A stretch of 64,000 bases of DNA from Bacteroides sp. (GCA_017992695.1 JAGOOC010000002.1:62001-126000), one strand, 5' to 3'; positions 42,560-52,378 are shown, numbered from the stretch's first letter. Notes: generated by a model not told the origin, from the sequence alone. Translations and numbers: made by a program.

Positions 42560-43261
42560 ATGAGACGAATTACACCACTATTTCTTCTACTTTTAATCGC
42601 TACAGTTGCGCTACAGGCACAAAACATTCAGTTGCACTATGACTTCGGACGCTCGCTTTACGATAAAGAGATGACGGTTCGCCCCCACTTTACGACTACT
42701 GTCGAGAAGTTTCAACCCGATAATTGGGGAAGCACCTTTTTCTTTGTTGATATGGATTATAATTCGAATGGGATAGAACAAGCCTATTGGGAAATAAGCC
42801 GTGAACTTAAGTTTTGGAATGCCCCTTTTTCTATTCACTTAGAGTACAATGGCGGATTGGCCAAGCAGTATTCAATCAATAATGCTTACTTGGCGGGTCT
42901 TACTTATTCGTATAACAATGCTAACTTCTCTCGCGGATTTTCGTTGAGTGCCATGTACAAATACATTCAAAAGAATGATTCGCCAAATAACTTCCAACTG
43001 ACGGGAACGTGGTACATGAATATGTGCAACAACCTTTATACCTTCTCGGGCTTTGCCGATTATTGGAGAGAGAAAACGTGGTTTGGATCTACGATGACGT
43101 TCATGACCGAACCGCAGTTTTGGGTTAATCTGAATCGGGTGAAAGGGGTGAATGAGAAGTTCAACCTCAGTGTAGGAACCGAACTCGAAATTACGAACAA
43201 CTTCTATCAAGGACGCGCATTCGTTACCCCGACGCTGGCTCTTAAATGGACCTTAAATTAA
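42560..43261 (+). CDS. DUF5020 / Tsx-like outer-membrane channel
   Basis: A 233-aa protein with signal peptide (1-20, ending LQAQ) and about 12 amphipathic strands ending in VTPTLALKWTLN, a typical barrel terminus. It belongs to the DUF5020 group related to the nucleoside channel Tsx. The NCS2 nucleobase permease begins 7 nt later, which strongly supports a paired outer-membrane/inner-membrane route for nucleobases or nucleosides. A near-consensus box TAATTTCG lies around 42523. Confidence 0.83.
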   Translation: MRRITPLFLLLLIATVALQAQNIQLHYDFGRSLYDKEMTVRPHFTTTVEKFQPDNWGSTFFFVDMDYNSNGIEQAYWEISRELKFWNAPFSIHLEYNGGLAKQYSINNAYLAGLTYSYNNANFSRGFSLSAMYKYIQKNDSPNNFQLTGTWYMNMCNNLYTFSGFADYWREKTWFGSTMTFMTEPQFWVNLNRVKGVNEKFNLSVGTELEITNNFYQGRAFVTPTLALKWTLN

Positions 43262-43268
43262 TCATCGC

Positions 43269-44591
43269 ATGAAAACAGATTTGATTTACGGTGTTGAAGA
43301 CCGTCCTCCTTTTAAAGATGCCATGTTTGCTGCTTTGCAGCACTTGTTGGCCATCTTTGTGGCTATCATTACCCCTCCTCTTATTATAGCCGGTGCACTG
43401 AAACTCGATATAGAGAAAACCGGATTCTTGGTTTCCATGTCGCTGTTTGCCTCGGGTGTTTCTACGTTTATCCAATGCCGTCGCTTCGGGCCTGTGGGTG
43501 CCAAGTTGCTTTGCATTCAGGGCACCAGTTTCTCTTTTATCGGTCCTATTATCGCCACAGGACTTGTGGGCGGATTACCTCTTATTTTCGGTGTGTGCAT
43601 GGCTGCTGCACCGATCGAGATGATTATCAGTCGAAGCTTTCGCTACATGCGCAACATCATCACTCCCTTGGTGTCGGGTATCGTTGTGATGCTTATCGGG
43701 CTCAGTTTAATTAAGGTTGGTGTAATTTCGTGTGGTGGAGGTTTCGATGCCATGGGCAACGGAACGTTTGGCTCGTGGGAGAATCTATCTATTGCCGGCA
43801 GTGTATTGCTGAGTGTACTCTTCTTTAACCGTTGCGGGAACAAATACCTGCGCATGAGCTCCATTGTGCTGGGTATTGTCTTGGGCTATGGCTTGGCCTT
43901 TGCTTTAGGAAAAGTAGACATGAGTGCCTTAAACTCGGACCTGCTGATGGGCTTTAACATTCCCCAACCGTTTAAGTACGGACTCGATTTCAACTTCTCC
44001 TCTTTCATTGCCATCGGTTTGGTGTATCTCATTACAGCCATCGAAGCCACAGGCGATGTAACGGCCAACTCGATGATTTCGGGCTTGGATATTAAAGGCG
44101 AGAAGTACATGAAACGTGTATCGGGCGGCGTGTTGGCCGATGGGTTTAATTCATTTTTGGCAGGTGTGTTTAACTCATTTCCGAACTCTATCTTTGCCCA
44201 AAACAACGGTATTATTCAACTTACCGGTGTAGCCAGCCGCTATGTGGGTTACTACATTGCTGCTATGCTAGTGTTGCTAGGGTTGTTTCCTATTGTTGGG
44301 GCTGTCTTTTCGCTGATGCCCGATCCGGTGCTGGGCGGAGCCACACTCCTGATGTTTGGTACGGTAGCTGCTGCTGGTATTCGCATTATCTCTTCTCAGA
44401 ACATCGGCCGTAAAGAGACGCTTGTGCTGGCTGTTAGCCTTTCATTGGGCTTAGGGGTTGAGCTGATGCCCGATGTGTTGCAGAATGCTCCCGAGGCTAT
44501 TCGAAGCATCTTCGCTTCGGGCATTACCACGGGTGGACTTGCGGCAATCATTGCTAACATTGTGATTCGGGTGAAGGAGGAGAATGCTTAA
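43269..44591 (+). CDS. NCS2-family nucleobase permease
   Basis: A 440-aa membrane protein with about 14 hydrophobic segments and the NCS2 signature FAQNNGIIQLTGVASR (QNxGxxxxT). The first-segment motif LQHLLAIFVAIITPPLI and the AIEATGDVTANS element with its substrate-contacting Glu are present. The family takes up xanthine, uric acid, uracil or other nucleobases with protons. The substrate is not resolved, but the sequence is closer to the purine/xanthine than the UraA side in my judgement. It is operonic with the Tsx-like channel. Confidence 0.9.
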   Translation: MKTDLIYGVEDRPPFKDAMFAALQHLLAIFVAIITPPLIIAGALKLDIEKTGFLVSMSLFASGVSTFIQCRRFGPVGAKLLCIQGTSFSFIGPIIATGLVGGLPLIFGVCMAAAPIEMIISRSFRYMRNIITPLVSGIVVMLIGLSLIKVGVISCGGGFDAMGNGTFGSWENLSIAGSVLLSVLFFNRCGNKYLRMSSIVLGIVLGYGLAFALGKVDMSALNSDLLMGFNIPQPFKYGLDFNFSSFIAIGLVYLITAIEATGDVTANSMISGLDIKGEKYMKRVSGGVLADGFNSFLAGVFNSFPNSIFAQNNGIIQLTGVASRYVGYYIAAMLVLLGLFPIVGAVFSLMPDPVLGGATLLMFGTVAAAGIRIISSQNIGRKETLVLAVSLSLGLGVELMPDVLQNAPEAIRSIFASGITTGGLAAIIANIVIRVKEENA

Positions 44592-44635
44592 AACGAATTA
44601 TTCACCGCAGTGAACGTACAGCTGTAGTGTATTGC

Positions 44636-44670
44636 AAAAAAAAGGAGAACTAATCGTTCTCCTTTTTTTT
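44636..44670. terminator. Bidirectional terminator between the permease and tatC
   Basis: A perfect 15-bp stem, AAAAAAAAGGAGAAC with its complement, encloses loop TAATC. It provides eight T on each strand. The tatC stop codon (44650-44652) lies at the loop, so the stem overlaps the end of tatC. Confidence 0.88.
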
Positions 44671-45441
44671 GTCTTTAATCATTAATATACTCATTTCATA
44701 AAGCAGATAGAGCGGAATAGCCACTACGCTGAGTGTAAACGGATCGCCCGTTGGAGTAATAATAGCAGCAGCGATAACAATGATAACGATAGCATGCTTT
44801 CGGTATGTTCGCAGAAACGCTCGGTCTACCAATCCCATCAGCGATAACAACCAGGTTACCAGTGGCAGCTCGAAGGCCAGCCCCATGCACAGTACCAGCA
44901 TCATGAAGTTATCAATGTATGAGTTGAGCGATATTACATTCTCTATTTCGGCACTGAGCTGATAGGAGGATAGGAACCGAAGCGTGAGCGGATAGACCAT
45001 GAAATAGCCCAATAACACCCCGATGTAGAACATGACCGTGCCGATGGTTAATGCCTTGGCCACCCCTCGGCGTTCTTTGGGATAGAGTGCCGGATTGATA
45101 AATCGCCACAGTTCGAAAAAGAGGTAGGGCATGGCTGTTACTACCGACATCCAGAAGGCAGTAGACATATGTACAAAAAAGGGAGCAGCTAGGTTGATGT
45201 TCACCAACTTCACCTGAAACTCTTTCGTAAAGAACTCATCGGTTAGGTTAAACTGCTCTCCAATATACCGCAGCAGATCGTAGAACACAAAGTCATTGTG
45301 ACATGGTGCCAGTATAACGCTATCAAACAAGTAAGGCATGGCTATAAAATAGCCTGCAGCCAGTACAAACCATACCCCGATCACCCGGAATAGCACCCGA
45401 CGGAGTTCGTCCAGGTGATCCCAGAAGGTCATTTCTGCCAT
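44650..45441 (-). CDS. tatC: Twin-arginine translocase subunit TatC
   Basis: A 263-aa six-helix protein that recognises twin-arginine signal peptides of folded exported proteins. The N-terminal FWDHLDELRRVLFRV matches the conserved HLxELRxR element, and PYLFFELWRFINPALYPKERR the first periplasmic/cytoplasmic loop region with its conserved Glu. The C-terminus is Lys/Glu-rich. It lies 3 nt downstream of tatA. Confidence 0.95.
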   Translation of the reverse strand: MAEMTFWDHLDELRRVLFRVIGVWFVLAAGYFIAMPYLFDSVILAPCHNDFVFYDLLRYIGEQFNLTDEFFTKEFQVKLVNINLAAPFFVHMSTAFWMSVVTAMPYLFFELWRFINPALYPKERRGVAKALTIGTVMFYIGVLLGYFMVYPLTLRFLSSYQLSAEIENVISLNSYIDNFMMLVLCMGLAFELPLVTWLLSLMGLVDRAFLRTYRKHAIVIIVIAAAIITPTGDPFTLSVVAIPLYLLYEMSILMIKDKKKEND

Positions 45442-45444
45442 GGT

Positions 45445-45681
45445 TTAGTCTTTCTTTGCTGAATCAGATTTAGCCGAATCGGAAGGTTTGTCAATCTCGT
45501 CTTTAGCTTTGTTGATCTCCTCTTTAGCCTCGTTTACACCGTCTTTAAAGCTTTTCACACCTTTACCCAGTCCCTTCATCAGTTCGGGTATCTTCTTGCC
45601 TCCAAATAGTAAAAGCACGACTAAGCCGATGATAATCCACTCGGATCCGCTGGGAAGAAAGCCTAATAATAAGTTTGTCAT
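45445..45681 (-). CDS. tatA: Twin-arginine translocase subunit TatA
   Basis: A 78-aa TatA/E-type protein: N-terminal membrane helix (about 9-25), the [20 protein letters not shown] amphipathic helix and a charged tail ([15 protein letters not shown]). No separate tatB is present, so this protein presumably serves both roles, as in minimal TatAC systems. The promoter lies about 100 nt upstream. Confidence 0.92.
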   Translation of the reverse strand: MTNLLLGFLPSGSEWIIIGLVVLLLFGGKKIPELMKGLGKGVKSFKDGVNEAKEEINKAKDEIDKPSDSAKSDSAKKD

Positions 45682-45781
45682 AATATTGGGGATATATAAT
45701 ATAGTAATTTACTGTGTTAACTGCCGCTTATTCCTACATCCATAAATAGATGCATAGCAACAATAAGTAGGCGCATGGCGA

Positions 45782-45789
45782 CAAAGATA
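45782..45789 (-). promoter_or_regulatory. -7 box of tatAC
   Basis: Minus-strand TATCTTTG, exact TAnnTTTG match, 100 nt upstream of the tatA ATG; implies a leader of roughly 95 nt. Confidence 0.55.
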
Positions 45790-45851
45790 CATCTTTATTC
45801 TGAAGTGAGAAAAATTTTACTCTGCAATAAGTTCTGAATTTTACGCTCCAA

Positions 45852-48404
45852 TCAGTCCTGATAATAGACTCGTTTCACACGCGCCGATATGCCGGTAAGG
45901 ACCTCGTAAGGAATAGTTTCGAGGATATCCGACAGCACCGTTATAGGCAACTCATCGCCAAAAATAATGGCTTGATCGCCTTCGCGACACTCGATTTCGG
46001 TGACATCGATCATACACACGTCCATACAGATGTTACCCACATAGGGTGCTTTTTGTCCGTTGACCAAGCAGTATCCCTTGCCGCAACCCAGGTGGCGATT
46101 CAATCCATCGGCATAGCCTATGGGGATAGCGGCAATGCGTGAGGGGCGATCCAGTAGCCCCTTGCGGCTATAACCTACGGTATCAGTGGCCGAGACCTCG
46201 CGAATTTGCAGTATCGTGGTGCGTAGCGTACTTACATTGCGCATCATCGAGTTATCAACCGGATTGACCCCATAGAGCCCCAATCCCAACCGCACCATGT
46301 CAAACTGTGCTTCAGGAAATCGTTGAATGCCTGCTGTGTTGCAAATATGGCGCAATATCTTATGCGGAAAAATGGCTTGCAGCTCCTCGGAGGCTTGTTT
46401 GAACTGATTGATCTGGTTGTGTGTAAAGGCATCGAACTGTGCACTGTCACTGCCTACAAAGTGCGAAAATACCGAACGAGGAATAACCGAATGTTGATTT
46501 TTGAGCTTACGGATGAGGTAGGGCATTTCGGTAGGGTCGAAGCCCAATCGGTGCATGCCCGTATCTAATTTCACATGAATGGGAAAATTCGTAATGCCCT
46601 CTTTCGTTGCCGACTTGATCAACGCATCGAGCAAGTGAAAATTGTACACCTCGGGTTCCAGCTTGTAGTCGAACATGGTTTTAAAGGCCGATAACTCCGG
46701 GTTCATAATGATGATGGAACCCGTAATGCCGGCTTTGCGCAGTTCGGCTCCCTCGTCGGCTACGGCTACGGCCAGATAGTCCACATGGTGTTCTTGCAGC
46801 GTTTTGGCTATTTCATACGAACCGGCTCCATAGGCCGAGGCTTTGACCATGCAGGCTACCTTTGTCTCGGGTCGAAGCATGGAGCGATAGTGATTCAGAT
46901 TCTCAATCATCGCCCCCAGGTTGACCTCCAGAATCGTTTCGTGCACCTTCAGTTCCAACTCTTCAGACACCAGATCGAAGTGAAACGAGCGCGAACCCTT
47001 AATCAAGATCACCTCGTCCTTGAGTTTTTGACACACCTCGGAGGTTAGAAATTCTTTGGTGGTAGTGAAGAAGTACTTCTCGACCCCTTCAAACCGTGCT
47101 TCGCAAGAGGAGATTTCGGGGCCTACGCCAATGATCTTATCAATGCCGCGGCTTTGTACCAGTTGCGCTACTTTGCGGTAGAGGGTAGAGGTGCTTTGTC
47201 CACTTTCTAATATATCCGATAGGATAAGTGTGCGCTTCAATCCTTTCGATTCGGAGCGACGGTACAAGAAATCGAGTGCAATATCGAGTGAGCCCAAGTC
47301 GGAATTGTAGCTGTCGTTGATGAGTATGCAGTTGTTTTTCCCCTCTTTCACCTCGAGGCGCATCGCTATGGGTTCTAAGCGAACCATCCGTTCGCTAATC
47401 TGATCGGCAGGTGTCATCAGGTAGAGACAGGCAGCCAGGCAGTTGAACGAGTTTTCGATCGAGGCATCGTCAATGAAAGGAAGGCAGAAGGAGTTATCCA
47501 TGCCCAAATAGCGGTATGCAATCACCGTGTGATCTTCTTTTTTCTGTATCTTGCTGATGAAAAGCGGGCGATCGGCATCTCTGCAGCTCCACGCTATCTC
47601 GCGCGCTGTGAGCATGGACTTGGACACGCAGTTACAGATCATGTCGTTGTCTCCATTGTAAATCACCACGTCGCAGTTTTTGAAGAGACTTAGTTTTTCC
47701 ATACACTTCTCTTGCATGGAGAAGAAATTTTCCTGATGCGCCCCACCAATATTGGTCAGTATGCCGATGGTGGGTTTAATCATGTTGTGCAGTGCCCGCA
47801 TTTCGCCCACTTCGGATATGCCGGCTTCGAAGATACCCAGTTCGGCATCTTCACTCATTTGCCAAATGGAGAGGGGGACACCGATTTGCGAGTTGTAGCT
47901 GCGTGGCGAACGGGCAATGATGCGATCGGAGCTGAGCAGCTGATGAAGCCACTCCTTTACAATAGTCTTCCCGTTGCTTCCGGTAATGCCGATAACCGGT
48001 ATCTGAAAACGATCGCGATGCAGCTCGGCCAGCTTTTGAAGTGCCTTTAGCGGGTGCGGAACGACTAAGAAGTTGCACGAATCGAGTATAACTAACGAAG
48101 CGCGGGCAAAGGTTGTTGCTTCGGGTTGTTCGGCTACTGCTCGTTCTTTAGCCCTCTTTGCTTCGCTCTTTTGTAACGTTTCCATATCTTCGGTCGATAC
48201 CACGAAATTGCGTACTCCCCGGTCAAAGAGATCGGGGATGTATTGTGCCCCTTTGCTTCTTTTGGTGGTTAGAGCAAAAAAAAGGGTCTCTTCCGGAAAG
48301 TTTAGCGAACGGCTATCGGTGAGTAACCAGTCGATTGTAGCCGGATGGTTGCCCACTTGGTGGGCAGCGATCATTTTAGCGATTGATTCAATGGTGTACG
48401 ACAT
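45852..48404 (-). CDS. murF-alr: MurF-alanine racemase fusion protein
   Basis: An 850-aa bifunctional enzyme. The N-terminal half is MurF, which joins D-Ala-D-Ala to UDP-MurNAc-tripeptide (P-loop GITGSNGKT at residues 139-147; NDSYNSDLGSL). The C-terminal half, from about residue 495, is a PLP alanine racemase (VKASAYGAGSYE with the PLP Lys, GYSRKGLL with the catalytic Tyr region, IPIGYADG, GNICMDVCMIDVT). Fusion places D-Ala supply on the same chain as its use. The arrangement is known in Bacteroidota. It is the last gene of a kamA-like/GSCFA/murF-alr run. Confidence 0.95.
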   Translation of the reverse strand: MSYTIESIAKMIAAHQVGNHPATIDWLLTDSRSLNFPEETLFFALTTKRSKGAQYIPDLFDRGVRNFVVSTEDMETLQKSEAKRAKERAVAEQPEATTFARASLVILDSCNFLVVPHPLKALQKLAELHRDRFQIPVIGITGSNGKTIVKEWLHQLLSSDRIIARSPRSYNSQIGVPLSIWQMSEDAELGIFEAGISEVGEMRALHNMIKPTIGILTNIGGAHQENFFSMQEKCMEKLSLFKNCDVVIYNGDNDMICNCVSKSMLTAREIAWSCRDADRPLFISKIQKKEDHTVIAYRYLGMDNSFCLPFIDDASIENSFNCLAACLYLMTPADQISERMVRLEPIAMRLEVKEGKNNCILINDSYNSDLGSLDIALDFLYRRSESKGLKRTLILSDILESGQSTSTLYRKVAQLVQSRGIDKIIGVGPEISSCEARFEGVEKYFFTTTKEFLTSEVCQKLKDEVILIKGSRSFHFDLVSEELELKVHETILEVNLGAMIENLNHYRSMLRPETKVACMVKASAYGAGSYEIAKTLQEHHVDYLAVAVADEGAELRKAGITGSIIIMNPELSAFKTMFDYKLEPEVYNFHLLDALIKSATKEGITNFPIHVKLDTGMHRLGFDPTEMPYLIRKLKNQHSVIPRSVFSHFVGSDSAQFDAFTHNQINQFKQASEELQAIFPHKILRHICNTAGIQRFPEAQFDMVRLGLGLYGVNPVDNSMMRNVSTLRTTILQIREVSATDTVGYSRKGLLDRPSRIAAIPIGYADGLNRHLGCGKGYCLVNGQKAPYVGNICMDVCMIDVTEIECREGDQAIIFGDELPITVLSDILETIPYEVLTGISARVKRVYYQD

Positions 48405-48433
48405 ATCTTGTTCCTTGATGTAGGCTGTTGTTA

Positions 48434-49417
48434 TTAAATGGATGCGTTGATCCTTTTTCGTTCATTTTCGAAGTCTAAGTACGGGTATTTTTGGTTAAGT
48501 CGATTTATTTTTAACACTATTTGTCCTAAAAATCTTTTATGTGCTTCGGAGTCCGGATGGAAGGGTTTGTGAGCCAATGCCTTGCGTATGTTTTCATACT
48601 CGTGCATGATTGTTCGGGTTTCCGGGGTAAAGAGTGTGGTTGCAAATCGATTCCATAGATAGCGAACAGCCAGGGGCGAGGGGTGGAGCATATCGTCGGC
48701 ATAGAAGCGATAATCGCGTAGCTCGTCGAGCATGATCTCGTAAGAAGGAAAATAGAACACCGCTTCGCAGAAGAGCGTTTGCAGTTGTTCGATAGCCAAG
48801 AGCAGCGTTGCTTTACTTAACTGATTGGCATGCATGCCATCGCGCGCATGGCGAATGGGGCTGACGGTAAAGAGCACCTTCAAGTGCGGAGACCGGGCGC
48901 GAAGGTCGTTCAGCAGAGAGGTGTACTCAGCTACTATCTCGTCAACCGTCAAGCAGCGGCGCACAAACTCTTTTTCGGGCAGTTTGTGGCAATTGGAAAC
49001 CACTGCTCCGTCGGTTCGCTGCTCATACACATAGGCCGTGCCCCAAGTGAGCAGCAACCAATCGGTCTTTTCGAGTTGCTTGTGAGCTTGTTGCAGCCTG
49101 TTGTTGATCTGTTCAAGCACAGCGGTGGCCGAGGCTCCCGAGAAAGCACCGTGGTGCATGGGGCTGTGCCAGCATTCGCGATAGAAGAACAAATCGGTTT
49201 CGGTGTAGATGCGCCCCGATTGTATTTCGCGCAAGGCACAGGCCATGGAGAGTGGGTTATACAGAATGCCAAAAGGGTTGACATCTGCTCGAAAAGCATT
49301 GATAGAGAGTTGTGTGCCTATGTTTTCGGCAAAACACGAGCCCAACAGCAGCAGCTGCTGGGCGTGTGTGATGGCAGGCAATCCTGAGGGAAGTTCGACG
49401 GGCGTTATCAGGTTCAT
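48434..49417 (-). CDS. GSCFA-domain protein (GDSL-like hydrolase)
   Basis: A 327-aa protein named for its motif: LLLLGSCFAENIG carries the presumed nucleophile Ser of a GDSL/SGNH-like fold, with DDMLHPSPLAVRYLW holding the Asp-x-x-His pair. No signal peptide is visible. The substrate is unknown; acyl or acetyl ester hydrolysis is the usual suggestion. The frame opens at 49447, but ATG 49417 (MNLITPVELP) is the likely start. It lies 33 nt after the radical SAM gene. Confidence 0.85.
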   Translation of the reverse strand: MNLITPVELPSGLPAITHAQQLLLLGSCFAENIGTQLSINAFRADVNPFGILYNPLSMACALREIQSGRIYTETDLFFYRECWHSPMHHGAFSGASATAVLEQINNRLQQAHKQLEKTDWLLLTWGTAYVYEQRTDGAVVSNCHKLPEKEFVRRCLTVDEIVAEYTSLLNDLRARSPHLKVLFTVSPIRHARDGMHANQLSKATLLLAIEQLQTLFCEAVFYFPSYEIMLDELRDYRFYADDMLHPSPLAVRYLWNRFATTLFTPETRTIMHEYENIRKALAHKPFHPDSEAHKRFLGQIVLKINRLNQKYPYLDFENERKRINASI

Positions 49418-49450
49418 AAGTAAATCGTTATCAGGTTTATAAACCAAGTG

Positions 49451-51553
49451 TTATCGGGTTTGTAGGTCAAGATTACCCATTTTCGTTGTAGCCACGAAGT
49501 CGAACTCGGGATACTCGTACAGGCTGAAGCGCGGCTCTGTTTCGCCCCGGGTATACATCCAGATGCTGCTGTAATCTTCGGGATCTTCGCCTAAGTGTGC
49601 GAGTTCGCGCAGGTAGGCAGCCAATGATTTGTTTTCTACAATATAAATTTGTCCCATCCGGTCGATGATGGGGCTGTGTCGGCGGGTGCCATCATGTTCG
49701 AAGCGATGTACCCGTTTGCCGTTTTCGGTGATGCCGATGAGATTAAACGTCATGCTCTTGCCGATAGCCGGAAGGTTGAGTACGCTACGGTCGGTAGCCA
49801 GATAGGGCAAGCGATGCCGCTTCATGAAGTGTTGCATGTGGGTAGCTGTATCTATGCCTTTGGTGAGTAAGTCCGATAGTTCGGAGGTTTGTTCGGGTGT
49901 CAATGTGCCATAGACCTTCTCCTCCTGTTGCTCTTGCAGCGACCGACTGTTGGGGGCATATACCGCATAGTTCTCCTTAAACCCTTTCACCGCGAAGGTG
50001 TAATAGCAAAGCACGCCCAGCGAGTTAAGCACTTGGCGCAACTGGTTGGTGTGTCCGCGGCGCGAAGCAGCTACGGTATAGACCAACTGATTGGTGATGA
50101 GCCACCCGGCCGATAGAATCTTACGAATAGCCTCCTCGGCTTCGGGGGTAACCTCGAGTGGGGTTTGAAAGTGTGTTTGAATGATGAATTGCTTTACGCC
50201 AATGGCCGATGCTTTCTCTTTAAACTCACTCAGGATTTCAATCAGCTCGTCGTTGATGCGCATGGGGAGGTAGGCCAATAGGCGCGAACCTAAGCGAACG
50301 CGTTGCAGCTCGGCATACTTTTTGCCATCGGGGCGTTCTTGATTGGCTTTGCGCTTGCGCACCGCCATGCGATACACCGCATCGAGCATGTTGCGCAGGG
50401 TTTTGTTCTGACTCATCAGGGCATCGCCACCTGTGATAAGAATGTCACGCAACTGCGTGTCCTCTTCAAAATAGGTCATCAGTCGTCGCAACTTCTTGTC
50501 CCACGACTCTTTGGGGCGCAAGGAGTCGAACTCGAAATTGAGTCGCTCACTCTGAAAATCGTACATGCGTTGGCACGAAGCGCACAAGCCTCCGCAGGCA
50601 CGTCCCATGGTATCGGGTATCAAGATGGCCACTTCGGGGTAGCGACGGTGAATGTTTTGCCCGTCGGGCAACAGCCATCCGGCGGCATTGGGTTTGCCCG
50701 GCTCTACGATATCCTCCTTTTCCCAGGCACGGATGTTGCCGTAGGTCTCGACCAAGTTGGGCGAGTAGAAGATGTAACTGCGAATGGCCTCGTCATTGTA
50801 GCCTTCGTTGCTTACGTTGAGCAACGACAGGTAGTAGGGGGTGGCAAAGAAGGGCATTCCTTTTTTGCGAGCGCGAGACAGGAGGTACATGGTTTCGGTC
50901 GAGAGCGAGTTGCCCAGAAAGCGATTCAGTTCTGCCGGACTCTTGATGGCCATAGCCAAGTGAAAACGGAAATCGTTCCACCACTCACTTACAAGTTGGA
51001 ACTTCTGGTTGTAGCTCATTCCATCGACGAAATGAAAGCGGGTGACCGAAGCTTTGCGGCTTTCGATGCGCTGTATCAATACGTGTATCATTCGTTTCTT
51101 GTTCTCCTCCCTCATGCGTATCACCTCCTCGTTGAGCCCGGTGGGCCAGCGATCGGTTCGGTTCTTTACGCGGTTGGGCGAGAGTGCAACGATTTCGGGC
51201 TGTTTGAGTCGTTTAAACTGATAGTATAGATCGATGAACAGATCGGTCGGCATATCTGTGTTGGGCATCTGGGTGGTAAGAAATTGGCGAAGTAGCGCAA
51301 AGGTGCGTATGCTCATCTCTTCTCCCGTAGAGAGTTCATGAATGTTTTTCCCATCATAACGAAGAAGAAGTCGAATCTGCTTCTCTGCACTGTTACCTGC
51401 CAAATGCTGTGCATCCAGGTAATTGCTTATACGGCTTTTGAAATCAGCCTCGTCAAGGCTCTCTTCGGCCAGCAATGTAAGCTCGGGAAGCTCTTGGCAA
51501 TAGAGTTGTTTGATTTGTGAAAGTGTGAGTGAGAGCATTTTCTTTTGTTTCAT
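49451..51553 (-). CDS. KamA-like radical SAM protein (lysine 2,3-aminomutase family)
   Basis: A 700-aa protein, much longer than classical lysine 2,3-aminomutase (about 415 aa). An N-terminal extension of about 250 residues precedes the radical SAM domain with cluster motif CGGLCASC (CxxxCxxC); DILITGGDALM follows. The usual TRR after the cluster is replaced by QRM. A Lys in LPAIGKSMTF may be the PLP residue. Activity as an aminomutase is therefore uncertain. The frame opens at 51589; ATG 51553 is preferred. A terminator separates it from the upstream gene. Confidence 0.8.
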   Translation of the reverse strand: MKQKKMLSLTLSQIKQLYCQELPELTLLAEESLDEADFKSRISNYLDAQHLAGNSAEKQIRLLLRYDGKNIHELSTGEEMSIRTFALLRQFLTTQMPNTDMPTDLFIDLYYQFKRLKQPEIVALSPNRVKNRTDRWPTGLNEEVIRMREENKKRMIHVLIQRIESRKASVTRFHFVDGMSYNQKFQLVSEWWNDFRFHLAMAIKSPAELNRFLGNSLSTETMYLLSRARKKGMPFFATPYYLSLLNVSNEGYNDEAIRSYIFYSPNLVETYGNIRAWEKEDIVEPGKPNAAGWLLPDGQNIHRRYPEVAILIPDTMGRACGGLCASCQRMYDFQSERLNFEFDSLRPKESWDKKLRRLMTYFEEDTQLRDILITGGDALMSQNKTLRNMLDAVYRMAVRKRKANQERPDGKKYAELQRVRLGSRLLAYLPMRINDELIEILSEFKEKASAIGVKQFIIQTHFQTPLEVTPEAEEAIRKILSAGWLITNQLVYTVAASRRGHTNQLRQVLNSLGVLCYYTFAVKGFKENYAVYAPNSRSLQEQQEEKVYGTLTPEQTSELSDLLTKGIDTATHMQHFMKRHRLPYLATDRSVLNLPAIGKSMTFNLIGITENGKRVHRFEHDGTRRHSPIIDRMGQIYIVENKSLAAYLRELAHLGEDPEDYSSIWMYTRGETEPRFSLYEYPEFDFVATTKMGNLDLQTR

Positions 51554-51634
51554 AAGCGAATGTTTTTTAGTGAATGATGAATAAATCAAGATGTTAAATT
51601 GACAAGATGCTCATTTAACAAGAAGCTAATGTAA

Positions 51635-51666
51635 CAAAAAAAGCGGAGAAATCCATTCTCCGCTTT
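51635..51666 (-). terminator. Terminator of the 209-aa unknown gene
   Basis: On the minus strand AAAGCGGAGAA and TTCTCCGCTTT (11 bp, 51656-51666 with 51640-51650) close on a 5-nt loop and run into seven T. Confidence 0.85.
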
Positions 51667-51709
51667 GCAATTCGTATCTTTTTTACGATTCTTTGTCTAA
51701 TAACACACT

Positions 51710-52339
51710 CTATTTCTGGTTTTCGTCCTTTTGTTTAGGCTCTTTTTTGGCCAGCATAATGATGTTGTATACATACTCTGACATCCATTGCTCCGAGTAT
51801 CCCAAGCGCTCTTTGTACTGGCGCACAGCCATGGCTGTTTTGTGTACGTCGTCTTTCTTCCATACCGCTTTGGTACACACATCGTGCACGGTTTTCTCTG
51901 TCATTCCACGCAGTGCTTTCTTGAAAATCGAAGGCATACGAAACTTCCATTGCATGAGGTTGCCCATCAGCATCATCAAATCGCTCGAGAAACCTTGATA
52001 CATGAACAGGTATGCCTGAACATCGTTCTGGGTGCGGCAGTTTTTCTTTACCGATGCGTCAATCTCTTTGAAAAAGGTCTCGCTCAGACCATAGTCTTGT
52101 ATCAGCATTTTGCGCGAAGCCGACTTCTCGGCCAAACCAAGCTTTCCGCCTTGTGTAGGAACCTTAAACAACCGCTTAAAGTTTGCCACATCGGGCAAGA
52201 AGCGAATATTGGTGATACCTAAGTTTACAGCAATAACCGACTGAAAATAGACACGGGTGAGCGAAACAAAATCCTCCACATTACCCACAGCCTTTCCATC
52301 GTTGCTTTTTTTCTTGAATAAGTTAGTAAATAAAGACAT
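51710..52339 (-). CDS. Conserved protein of unknown function, 209 aa
   Basis: A basic, mostly helical cytoplasmic protein beginning MSLFTNLFKKKSND. No domain is recognised. Features are a Lys-rich N- and C-terminus and aromatic/Met-rich helices in the middle (QAYLFMYQGFSSDLMMLMGN). It forms its own unit: a -7 box lies 40 nt upstream and a strong terminator downstream. Confidence 0.75.
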   Translation of the reverse strand: MSLFTNLFKKKSNDGKAVGNVEDFVSLTRVYFQSVIAVNLGITNIRFLPDVANFKRLFKVPTQGGKLGLAEKSASRKMLIQDYGLSETFFKEIDASVKKNCRTQNDVQAYLFMYQGFSSDLMMLMGNLMQWKFRMPSIFKKALRGMTEKTVHDVCTKAVWKKDDVHKTAMAVRQYKERLGYSEQWMSEYVYNIIMLAKKEPKQKDENQK

Positions 52340-52378
52340 ATCTTATTGTTATGAATGGTGAATTATATATTATGCATG

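Noticed and set aside
50303..51229. A 308-codon plus-strand open frame
   Set aside because: It is antisense to the KamA-like gene, whose protein is clearly recognisable; the frame is a by-product of its codon usage.
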